A program made the position numbers and the translations under genes. From the NCBI GenBank assembly GCA_016928455.1, contig JAFGKP010000128.1, positions 1 through 5,655 on the forward strand: 5,655 nt of DNA. Direction: 5' to 3'. Below, one piece after another: positions 1 through 5,199 of the stretch. How positions within the stretch are numbered: the first letter of the stretch is position 1; the number at the start of each line of letters is the position of its first letter. The DNA comes from Methanomicrobia archaeon. GTDB lineage: Archaea > Halobacteriota > Syntropharchaeia > Alkanophagales > Methanospirareceae. The notes below the pieces were generated by a model, which was not told where the DNA came from, did not search any database, and saw nothing but the letters and a program-made list of their open reading frames with translations.

Positions 1-831
1 CTCCCGGCCGGCCTGATCTTTGAGAACGATAGCGTCGTGGTTGTGCCGAACCACACGGTCAACGTCACCTTTTCGGACCCGAATGACGGCACCCAACCGG
101 TGACGATTATCTTCGACTTCGGCACCTTCACGAACGGCGAGATCATCAATATCACCTTCAATGCAACGATCGCGGACATCCCCGAGAACTACCACCGCCG
201 GATCATCGGGCCTAACCTCGCGGAACTCACCTGGAACGATAACGACGGTAACCCCCATAATGATTCAGATGTCTCCGGAAACGTCTCGGTCATCCGGCTG
301 CCGCGACTCAACCTTACGGATAGTGTGCGCAAGACCGCCGAGCCCGCAAATATCCTTCCAGGCGGCTTCGTTGACTATACGGTCTCCATCACGAATCTCG
401 GCTTCGCGCCTGCGTTTAACATCACGGTCGCCGACGTGCTACCGCAGTACGTGACGTATATCGGGAACTCTACGTTTGTGAACGGTCTGCCGGGCCCGAA
501 TCCGGACAACATCTCCGCAGGACCGAACGGAACGACGGTCATCACGTGGACGAATCTGATCTTGCAGATCAACGCGAGTGAGACCGTCGTGGTGCGCTAC
601 GCCGGTTATCTCGCACCTGAGGCACCGTACGGGAAAGACTTGATCAACACTGTCACCGTGACGAGTTACGAGGATGAGGAAGGCACGGTCTATCCAGGTG
701 CAAGCGCGGAGTCGTCCTTTGAGGTACTCACTCCCGTACCGGTGTTGAGCGGACCGGGTCTATTGATTCTGGCAGGGCTCCTGGCAGTGATCGCGACTAG
801 TCAACTGAGACGTAAGCGAAAACAGCGATAG
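1..831 (+). CDS. DUF11-repeat cell-surface protein, C-terminal part
   Basis: The frame is open from base 1, so this is the 3' end of a longer gene; 276 codons are visible, and the GTG at 37 is unlikely to be the true start. Numbering the visible residues 1-276, residues about 103-242 form a DUF11-type beta-sandwich repeat: it opens with a KTAEP-like segment, then DYTVSITNLG and a VADVLPQYV strand, and ends in INTVTVTS. Residues 1-102 look like the tail of a preceding related domain. Twelve N-X-S/T sequons suggest heavy N-glycosylation. After a short Pro-rich linker (PVPVLSGPG), residues 254-265 are a hydrophobic helix, followed by the basic tail RRKRKQR, the usual architecture of an archaeal C-terminal membrane anchor or archaeosortase-like sorting signal. 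DUF11 proteins are typically secreted structural or adhesive surface proteins; the exact role here is inferred. It ends in TAG and is followed by a T-run. Confidence 0.85.
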   Translation, partial: LPAGLIFENDSVVVVPNHTVNVTFSDPNDGTQPVTIIFDFGTFTNGEIINITFNATIADIPENYHRRIIGPNLAELTWNDNDGNPHNDSDVSGNVSVIRLPRLNLTDSVRKTAEPANILPGGFVDYTVSITNLGFAPAFNITVADVLPQYVTYIGNSTFVNGLPGPNPDNISAGPNGTTVITWTNLILQINASETVVVRYAGYLAPEAPYGKDLINTVTVTSYEDEEGTVYPGASAESSFEVLTPVPVLSGPGLLILAGLLAVIATSQLRRKRKQR

Positions 832-905
832 CGCACATCGCCCTTGCCGCCTCTTCTCTTTTCTCGCTCTTCGGGATAAGCCGTGCAGCCGCAGTAGCCC
901 TGCGC

Positions 906-913
906 TTTTTTTT
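906..913 (+). terminator. Oligo-T terminator after DUF11 gene
   Basis: An unbroken run of eight T lies about 75 bases after the DUF11 stop codon. Archaeal RNA polymerase commonly terminates at such T-runs without needing a strong hairpin. Only a weak GCAG/CTGC pairing is seen just upstream. Confidence 0.5.
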
Positions 914-978
914 ATGTTTCGGGGGGCGTGCTTACCGAAGCGGGGGGAGAAAATTCCAGTGGAAATGCACCCCCAAGC

Positions 979-986
979 CTTATATG
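979..986 (+). promoter_or_regulatory. Putative archaeal TATA box (CTTATATG)
   Basis: CTTATATG resembles the archaeal TATA box. A start of transcription about 25 bases downstream (near 1007) would give a leader of roughly 40 bases to the ATG at 1046. A second, weaker TATA-like site, CTTATAGG, lies at 997-1004. This placement argues against the in-frame ATG at 914 being the start of the small gene, because it lies upstream of the box. Confidence 0.45.
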
Positions 987-1045
987 CCCCGTTCCTCCTT
1001 ATAGGGTGGTACGGCTCCACGCGAAAGAGTGGTGCTTCACAAGGA

Positions 1046-1192
1046 ATGACGTCTCACGCACAGCGGGATAGCGCCGAGGATATGAAGATACCCTACCGCG
1101 CGTTGACCTTGAAGGAGGCGGTGTACCTGCTCACTCATCAGTTCGAGGGGTACTTCGACGCCGGGACTGAATCGGTGGTGCTTACTGAGTAG
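1046..1192 (+). CDS. Small protein of unknown function, probably truncated
   Basis: This is a 48-codon frame (ATG 1046, TAG 1190-1192). Third codon positions are strongly G/C (from the ATG at 1082 onward almost every codon), as in the neighbouring host-type genes, which supports real coding. The centre contains a helix-like stretch (LTLKEAVYLL) followed by FEGYFDAGTESVVLTE. An alternative start is ATG 1082, with GAGG just upstream. No known family is recognised. The frame stops exactly where a 38-base block (1190-1227) containing a (CTCA)7 tract begins. Just past it, in another frame, coding-like sequence resumes (YGTAQLYDNRGREVFVRLA, then TGA at 1285-1287). Removing the block joins both halves into a 67-aa protein, so this may be the 5' half of a disrupted gene. 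It may also be a non-coding remnant. Confidence 0.45.
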   Translation: MTSHAQRDSAEDMKIPYRALTLKEAVYLLTHQFEGYFDAGTESVVLTE

Positions 1193-1198
1193 AGACTG

Positions 1199-1226
1199 CT
1201 CACTCACTCACTCACTCACTCACTCA
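1199..1226. repeat. (CTCA)7 tetranucleotide microsatellite
   Basis: Seven perfect copies of CTCA occur in tandem. Such tracts change length by polymerase slippage, and because the unit is four bases each change shifts the reading frame. It begins a few bases after the stop of the small gene at 1046-1192. Confidence 0.95.
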
Positions 1227-1227
1227 G

Positions 1228-1287
1228 TATGGCACGGCTCAGTTGTACGATAACCGCGGCAGGGAGGTATTCGTGCGCCTGGCTTGA
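1228..1287 (+). pseudogene. Candidate detached 3' end of the small gene
   Basis: Directly after the (CTCA)7 tract, 19 codons read YGTAQLYDNRGREVFVRLA and end in TGA (1285-1287). The alternation of hydrophobic and polar residues looks like beta strands, and codon use is GC-rich. There is no start codon of its own. It continues sensibly from the SVVLTE end of the frame at 1046-1189 if the 38 bases between are removed (38 is not a multiple of three). This is inferred from sequence style alone; no homologue is recognised. Confidence 0.35.
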
Positions 1288-1303
1288 ATCAATCATCCCC
1301 AAA

Positions 1304-1327
1304 TTACTTGCTTGCTTACTTACTAAC
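1304..1327. repeat. Degenerate TTRC tetranucleotide tract
   Basis: The units TTAC-TTGC-TTGC-TTAC-TTAC-TAAC run in series. This second four-base periodic tract lies about 80 bases after the CTCA tract, between the small + strand gene and the 3' end of the SMC-like gene on the minus strand. The unit differs from CTCA, so the two tracts probably arose independently. Confidence 0.75.
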
Positions 1328-1381
1328 CGGTTGAAAGCTGAGATGATGCGATGTCGTTTATGCAGGAGGGAGTTTTACCCG

Positions 1382-3271
1382 CTATTTCACTTCGCGGACG
1401 CTCGACTTCCCGTAGGCCTTCTGCACTACAATGACATGGACGCTCGGATCGGTCACGGTAATCTGACTCGGGGTGATCAGCAGACACTCAGAGCCCCGCA
1501 TTGCTGAGAGCATCATCTTGTAGATCTCCTCACGGTTCCGCGGATCCATGTGCAGATCAAACTCGTCGACCGCGCGGAATGGCGACTTCAGCAGCTGCTG
1601 GATCGAGAGCAGAAAGGCCATGATCGATGCGGATCGTTCGCCGCCGCTCTGTGTATAGTAATCGAAGAGCACGGGCTGCGAGCCCCGGAAACCCACATAG
1701 AGTTCCAGTCCCGCATGCTCAATGTCGCCGTCCTCGACGTTCACGAGCCGCGCCATACCCGTCGCGCCGATGCTCGCGAGTATCCGCTGGAAATTCTCGG
1801 TACTCGACTCCAGGAGCTCGGCGATCTTCTTCTTCCAGATCTTCTGACGCTCCTCGAGCTCCTTCAGACCCGCGCGTTTGTTTGCCGCGACGATCTTCGC
1901 TTTATCCTGCAGCTCCGCGAAGACCTTCGAATAGTTCGCGTAAATCTCCTCCGTCTCTTCCGGGATCTCACCGAGCGCCTCGATCTTCGCGGCCACCAGA
2001 CCGATCTCGTTCTCGATCTCGCTCTGCTTCCGCTCGGTCTCGATTCGCTCGCCCGCTTTGCGCTGCTGCGGCTGTAACTCAAGCAACTTCTGGGTTACCT
2101 GCTCACGTTCAGTCACGATCGCCTTGATATCAGCCTCGAGCTGGTCTCGTTGGAACTGCAGAACCTCCCGCTTGACACGATATGAGATGTACGAGTTAAT
2201 CGTGGGTTCCAGGCTGCGATCGAGCGCGCCGAGCTTACTCTGGGTTGTTTGTATCGATTCGTTGAGCACCTTCAACTTCTTCGCCGCTTCGGGCTGCCCG
2301 TCCGTTAAGCGATCTTGCTCCTGCTGGTACTCGGTCAGGGCCTCAACCCGAGCGCGCTCCTTCTCATGGTGTAGCAGCTCGTAAAATGCTTCCCGTGACT
2401 CGAGCTGCCATGCATCGAGCTTCGCACGCCAGGACTCTGTCTGCTTCCGCGTCTCCTCAACTTCAGCTGCATTCGACGCGAGCGCGTGCCGCTTCGTCTC
2501 GAGCTGCGCGTCCAGCGCCTGTAGCGCGCGCTCATGCTTGCTGATCCGTGCCCAGATCAGCTCGCGTTTCAGCCATTCCCGCTGCTCCTGCAACTGTGCA
2601 CGCTGCTGGTACTTCCCATGCATCGCCTTCCAGTACCCGAGGCTCTCCTCCGCACGGCCCAGTAATTCCGAGATGGACTCGTCCTCGCTGATGATCGATT
2701 CGAGCCGGTTCCGCGCCTCGAGCACCTTCTCCCGATACCCCGCGAAGCCAACAGCCGCTTCCAGCAGTTTCAACTTCTCCTGCGGCGTCGTCATGCTGAA
2801 CTGCTCCATCGTGCCCTGATGCATGATGATCAGGATATTGTTCGGATCGATCCCGAAGCTGTGAAAGAGCCGCGTGACCTCCTCGTAACTTATCTGCCGG
2901 TAGTCCGCTTCCCACCAGTAATGCCCGTCGTGCCGCAGATAGCGCGAGAGCGTGAAGGTCTCGGACTCCGAGAAGCTGATCGGCCGTTTTCCGTTCGTCT
3001 CTGTATTATCAAAGACGAGGGTGATACGTGCGATATCGTTCCCCCGGCGTATCAAATCCCGAAGCCGCTTGCCTCGTTCGGTATAGATCTGGCCCAGCGC
3101 GACGGAGATAGCGAGCAGAATAGAGGATTTGCCCGCGCCATTGGGGCCGGAAATCAAATTGAGCCCTGGCTTGAGCGGAATGCGCGCGTACTCGTAGGAC
3201 ATGAAGTTCTCTAAGATGATCTCCTTCAGCCAGATGATCGTTCCGGGTTCCGGTGGTGTGAATTGCGACAT
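1382..3271 (-). CDS. SMC5/6-like hingeless ATPase (Sph-type)
   Basis: This complete 629-aa SMC-family protein has both ATPase halves in one chain. The N-terminal head (about 14-180) carries ENFMSYE, the Walker A GPNGAGKSS (42-50, Lys48) and a Q-loop-like MHQG (150-153, Gln152). Residues about 180-500 are charged, Glu/Lys/Gln/Arg-rich coiled coil. The C-terminal head has the ABC signature QSGGER (541-546), Walker B and D-loop PFRAVDEFDLHMDP (564-577; Asp569, Glu570) and LLITPSQ (597-603). VDEFD and ITPS resemble SMC5/6 rather than SMC1-4. True SMCs exceed 1,100 aa with a glycine-rich hinge mid-coil; here neither a hinge nor a Rad50 CXXC hook is seen, and the only cysteine is Cys596. Size and layout match halobacterial Sph1, an SMC-like protein linked to chromosome dynamics. 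A chromosome organisation or repair role is inferred. The start is ATG 3269-3271; no good Shine-Dalgarno is seen, and a weak AT-rich promoter candidate lies at about 3315-3331. The stop is TAG. Confidence 0.9.
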   Translation of the reverse strand: MSQFTPPEPGTIIWLKEIILENFMSYEYARIPLKPGLNLISGPNGAGKSSILLAISVALGQIYTERGKRLRDLIRRGNDIARITLVFDNTETNGKRPISFSESETFTLSRYLRHDGHYWWEADYRQISYEEVTRLFHSFGIDPNNILIIMHQGTMEQFSMTTPQEKLKLLEAAVGFAGYREKVLEARNRLESIISEDESISELLGRAEESLGYWKAMHGKYQQRAQLQEQREWLKRELIWARISKHERALQALDAQLETKRHALASNAAEVEETRKQTESWRAKLDAWQLESREAFYELLHHEKERARVEALTEYQQEQDRLTDGQPEAAKKLKVLNESIQTTQSKLGALDRSLEPTINSYISYRVKREVLQFQRDQLEADIKAIVTEREQVTQKLLELQPQQRKAGERIETERKQSEIENEIGLVAAKIEALGEIPEETEEIYANYSKVFAELQDKAKIVAANKRAGLKELEERQKIWKKKIAELLESSTENFQRILASIGATGMARLVNVEDGDIEHAGLELYVGFRGSQPVLFDYYTQSGGERSASIMAFLLSIQQLLKSPFRAVDEFDLHMDPRNREEIYKMMLSAMRGSECLLITPSQITVTDPSVHVIVVQKAYGKSSVREVK

Positions 3272-3476
3272 GGTACACTGCCAGCGGTCTATTGGTTTCT
3301 AGTTGAAATAGGGCAAGTTAAAGGTTAAATGGCAGGATCTCTAGCGCGAGTTTGCCGTGCCTTGAACCCCCCAACGGTGGAGATTTTACTACGGGTTTAT
3401 TCGTCTCTCCGCTGATCCTGCCTCGTAAAGCTGACGCGGCGGCGACAACAAAACGCTCTGCTAAAAGGATGTGCGC
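3272..3476. other. Intergenic spacer between SMC-like and DUF6398 genes
   Basis: The spacer between two co-oriented minus-strand genes holds no convincing gene. Its left part should contain the promoter of the SMC-like gene; on the minus strand the best candidate is an AT-rich ATTTAACCTTTAAC element (3317-3330). Its right part should contain the 3' end signal of the DUF6398 transcript, but only short A-runs (T-runs on the minus strand) and a 5-bp GGAGA/TCTCC pairing are visible. The length and the composition change between the genes argue against a tight operon. Confidence 0.5.
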
Positions 3477-4556
3477 TTACGCGTATTTCTCCATCTCTTT
3501 TTCCCACCACTCAAACTCGTCAGGGAAGTTCTTATAATTCGCTTCAAACCAATTCACTAAATCAGAATCATAATAGCCGCCTTTATCAAAACGCGTATCA
3601 AACTCATCACAGCTCATACCCATTCTGATTGCTAAGATGTAATTGCGCGCACCCACGTTGTCTCCAGGATTGCTCTTTAATACTTTTCTTAATAAGTCTA
3701 ATGCGCTTTCGTTTTCACCACAATACCATGAAGCTATCGCTTTTTCCAGTATAGCTCGTATGATATGTCTATTCTCCAGCCAGCCCCATTCCAGGACATC
3801 AGGCCAGTTGCCTTTTGTATCGGTTATCAAGTTCAGCGCTCGTTCATAAGCCGTGTTTAATAGCCGCTCAGCCTCCTGCGGGTTGTCTTCATCAAGAAAT
3901 AGATCACAAAGCAGCAAATAAGGATCAAAGAAATCGGGATCGCGCTCAATTAACTGTTTCAGCCGCTTTTTTACTGCGCTGATGTTTCGACCGCTGCGTT
4001 TCGCGTCGCTTAGTTCATCACATAAATTATAAAACTCGCCACTCAACGCATGACCTTTATCCACATACTCCCGTCCTCTTTGAGGCTCTTCTTCCTGCAG
4101 CGTGGTCAGGGGTTCCGAGGACTGCGACGCGTCATCTTTAAACATAATGAGCCCGTCCTGCATCACCAGGTTCAAGAACGGATCGTTCTCTCGAACGTGG
4201 GCGGTCGAGAACGTATCGTCAAAATAGGTCATTCTGAACATGTCGCGTATGAGTTTTGCCTTCTGTGAGGTTGTGCTTTTGGAGGTGCCGAAGTAGTTAC
4301 AGATGTCATCAGCGCTCGCATAGGGCTCGAAACTGTGGTCGAACAGGAAGTTGATCTGGCCAAGGGCATAGATTATCGCCGCGGCCCAAATCTCCAGCCT
4401 TCCAGAACGGAACGGTACCGTTCGTTTGCGTGCCATTTTTTGGATGAGCTTCTCGCACAACTGCTGATATTCCTCATCCAGGTGGCTATCGCAAAATCCC
4501 GCTGTCAGCTCACTCAGTTTTTGCTTCCGATCTTCAATGAAGGCTTTATCTCTCAT
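3477..4556 (-). CDS. DUF6398 protein with C-terminal helical (TPR-like) repeats
   Basis: This is a complete 359-aa protein. Residues about 8-112 match DUF6398 as I know it: a GFCDSHLDEEYQQLCEKLI segment, the ARKR basic patch, IWAAAIIYALGQINFLFD (56-73), then a helix-turn-helix-like segment with SADDICNYFGTSKSTTSQKA (81-100) and KLIRDMF. An acidic linker follows (about 141-165). Residues about 190-310 are amphipathic helices with TPR-like features (FFDPYLLLCDLFLDEDNPQEAERLL, then ESALDLLRKVLKSNPGD). The C-terminus is aromatic and acidic (WFEANYKNFPDEFEWWEKEMEKYA). DUF6398 has no established biochemical role; from memory it is often found with SEC-C or pRiA4b ORF-3 domains. The HTH-like part suggests nucleic-acid binding and the repeats protein binding, both inferred. 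ATG 4554-4556 is preceded by a good GGTGA site. GC is lower than in the SMC gene, hinting at separate origin. Confidence 0.85.
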   Translation of the reverse strand: MRDKAFIEDRKQKLSELTAGFCDSHLDEEYQQLCEKLIQKMARKRTVPFRSGRLEIWAAAIIYALGQINFLFDHSFEPYASADDICNYFGTSKSTTSQKAKLIRDMFRMTYFDDTFSTAHVRENDPFLNLVMQDGLIMFKDDASQSSEPLTTLQEEEPQRGREYVDKGHALSGEFYNLCDELSDAKRSGRNISAVKKRLKQLIERDPDFFDPYLLLCDLFLDEDNPQEAERLLNTAYERALNLITDTKGNWPDVLEWGWLENRHIIRAILEKAIASWYCGENESALDLLRKVLKSNPGDNVGARNYILAIRMGMSCDEFDTRFDKGGYYDSDLVNWFEANYKNFPDEFEWWEKEMEKYA

Positions 4557-4562
4557 GGTTAT

Positions 4563-4571
4563 TCACCCACC
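4563..4571 (-). promoter_or_regulatory. Ribosome binding site of DUF6398 gene (GGTGGGTGA)
   Basis: On the minus strand GGTGGGTGA ends six bases before the ATG. Its GGTGA core complements the archaeal 16S rRNA 3' end (CACCUCC region). It fixes the start of the DUF6398 protein at 4556 and argues against a leaderless transcript from the nearer TATA-like AATATATG (4582-4589). Confidence 0.6.
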
Positions 4572-4608
4572 CATCTTCCGGCATATATTCATTCATGCGA
4601 GCTTACCG

Positions 4609-4614
4609 TATAAA
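4609..4614 (-). promoter_or_regulatory. Putative TATA box of DUF6398 gene
   Basis: The minus strand reads GTATTTATAC here, containing TTTATA. Transcription starting about 26 bases downstream (near 4586) would leave a leader of some 30 bases that includes the GGTGA site. The box is flanked by two direct copies of TACCGT (plus strand, 4604-4609 and 4615-4620), one helical turn apart, which could bind a regulator. Confidence 0.4.
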
Positions 4615-4673
4615 TACCGTTCTTGAGGCTGAAATAAGTTACCACCGGGAAATTCTGAGGTGCATTGAGGGTA

Positions 4674-4940
4674 CTACGGGAGGGGAGCGGGTACGCGCTG
4701 ATATCTGATTTGCCATGGCATTTGATCCACACATATAAATCGTTCAGCGACCACAACATTTCTGTACTTCTTACCGCTGCCGCACGGACAGGGGTCATTT
4801 CTGCCTATCTTTTTGTGTTTTGATTGGTTAGCACTACTCGAATCGACCTCTGCATTCCGCATCTTTTCACGTATTCGTTCAATCAAAGCTCTTAGCGCAG
4901 CTCTCCTGGCGGGGTAATTGGTTGTTTTTTGGAAATACAA
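4674..4940 (-). CDS. Small SEC-C motif protein, zinc site broken by frameshift
   Basis: The open frame is 88 codons from a TTG at 4940. Residues 46-59 read GRNDPCPCGSGKKY-like, the hallmark of the SEC-C motif, a small zinc-binding module (C-X-C-X8-C-C/H) first described at the SecA C-terminus and common in small or multidomain proteins. The first pair (Cys51, Cys53) is present, but the frame then reads RNVVVAERF and lacks the second pair. Adding one base in codon 60 (within the AGAAA context at 4758-4763) restores K/R-K-C-C-G-R and then TGA (4744-4746), the canonical family ending, giving a 65-aa protein. The 29 residues after codon 59 are therefore probably spurious. The predicted TATA box places the transcript start near 4930, so a later start is likely, e.g. 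TTG 4886 (with AGGAGAG some 14 bases upstream) or ATG 4862. It lies upstream of and parallel to the DUF6398 gene. Confidence 0.7.
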   Translation of the reverse strand: MYFQKTTNYPARRAALRALIERIREKMRNAEVDSSSANQSKHKKIGRNDPCPCGSGKKYRNVVVAERFICVDQMPWQIRYQRVPAPLP

Positions 4941-4952
4941 ATTTACAGGTTG

Positions 4953-4961
4953 TTTTATATA
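4953..4961 (-). promoter_or_regulatory. Strong TATA box of SEC-C gene (TATATAAAA)
   Basis: The minus strand reads AAGTATATAAAAC, a near-consensus archaeal TATA box preceded by a purine-rich AGTAAG where a BRE would sit. The predicted transcript start is about 4930, inside the open frame that begins at 4940. The TTG at 4940 is therefore unlikely to be the translation start. Confidence 0.6.
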
Positions 4962-5013
4962 CTTACTTTTAGATCGGCTCTATCCCAACTCAATGCGCTT
5001 TGATTCCCCTTCA

Positions 5014-5042
5014 TTCTGGACTAAGTCTTTGCACATCCAGAA
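5014..5042. repeat. Inverted repeat TTCTGGA/TCCAGAA
   Basis: Two perfect 7-base arms are separated by 15 bases and could form a hairpin or a protein binding site. It lies in the divergent spacer. The loop CTTTG (5027-5031) could also pair with CAAAG (5055-5059), giving an alternative fold. Confidence 0.55.
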
Positions 5043-5061
5043 CTAGGTCCAAGTCAAAGAA

Positions 5062-5122
5062 CTGATGATATAGCGATCTTATGCTGACCTTTGTCGCTGA
5101 CATAAATTTGGTTTATCATCAG
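5062..5122. repeat. Nested inverted repeat in the divergent spacer
   Basis: The outer arms CTGATGATA (5062-5070) and TATCATCAG (5114-5122) are perfect over 9 bases. An inner pair, AGCGA (5072-5076) with TCGCT (5094-5098), sits inside. It could be a structured RNA leader, an operator, or chance; no T-run follows on either strand, so it is not an obvious terminator. Confidence 0.5.
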
Positions 5123-5125
5123 GTT
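5112..5125 (+). repeat. Direct repeat copy A, TTTATCATCAGGTT
   Basis: It matches copy B (5157-5170) at 12 of 14 positions and lies 45 bases upstream of it. Its 3' part also forms the right arm of the 5062-5122 inverted repeat, so an inverted third copy exists at 5060-5070. Confidence 0.5.
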
Positions 5126-5156
5126 CCTCGAATTTCTCGCAGATTAAAACCTCCGC

Positions 5157-5170
5157 TTTATCAGTAGGTT
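5157..5170 (+). repeat. Direct repeat copy B, TTTATCAGTAGGTT
   Basis: This is the second copy of the 14-base motif, ending 29 bases before the ATG at 5200. The position overlaps where the promoter of the 5200 gene would be expected, as an operator would. Confidence 0.5.
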
Positions 5171-5199
5171 ATTAGTACCAGCGCGACCCAGTATAGAGC

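Larger units (their letters stand above)
4941..5199. other. AT-rich divergent intergenic region
   Basis: This spacer separates the leftward SEC-C gene from the rightward gene at 5200. It holds the SEC-C TATA box at its left end and no ORF of note. The middle and right parts contain inverted repeats (TTCTGGA 5014-5020 with TCCAGAA 5036-5042; CTGATGATA 5062-5070 with TATCATCAG 5114-5122) and two imperfect 14-base direct repeats. No strong TATA box is seen for the 5200 gene; the candidates are TTTATCA (5157-5163) and TTATTAG (5169-5175). Composition is low GC (line 5041-5100 has 25 of 60 by hand count). Confidence 0.7.

Noticed and set aside
760..1020. 86-codon minus-strand frame
   Set aside because: It overlaps the DUF11 3' end and the terminator/promoter region, and its highly basic composition is typical of a shadow frame.
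914..1045. Longer N-terminus for the small gene from ATG 914
   Set aside because: It begins at a T-run terminator and upstream of the TATA box at 979-986. The added residues look random.
1229..1507. 92-codon + strand frame overlapping the 3' end of the SMC-like gene
   Set aside because: Nearly half lies antisense to the well-supported SMC C-terminus, and the product has no domain-like pattern. The coding-like sequence nearby is in a different frame (1228-1287).
1550..3214. Several frames of 60-175 codons on both strands inside the SMC-like gene
   Set aside because: They are Arg/Ser-rich or compositionally biased mirror frames of a GC-rich gene with clear ATPase motifs.
3352..3537. 61-codon + strand frame in the SMC/DUF6398 spacer
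   Set aside because: It overlaps the DUF6398 3' end, has no promoter or ribosome binding site, and shows no family resemblance.
1382..4556. SMC-like and DUF6398 genes as one defence operon (Wadjet, or other SMC-based system)
   Set aside because: The genes are 205 bases apart and differ in composition, the ATPase is SMC5/6- or Sph-like rather than JetC-like, and no nuclease or kleisin partner is visible.
4589..4798. 69-codon minus-strand frame across the SEC-C region as the frameshifted continuation
   Set aside because: It is the wrong alternative frame: the one that restores Cys-Cys-Gly-Arg-stop is the third frame, ending at 4744.
5014..5170. Repeats in the divergent spacer as a CRISPR array
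   Set aside because: Only two or three imperfect 14-base copies occur, spacing is irregular and one copy is inverted; no repeat-spacer periodicity or cas gene is present.
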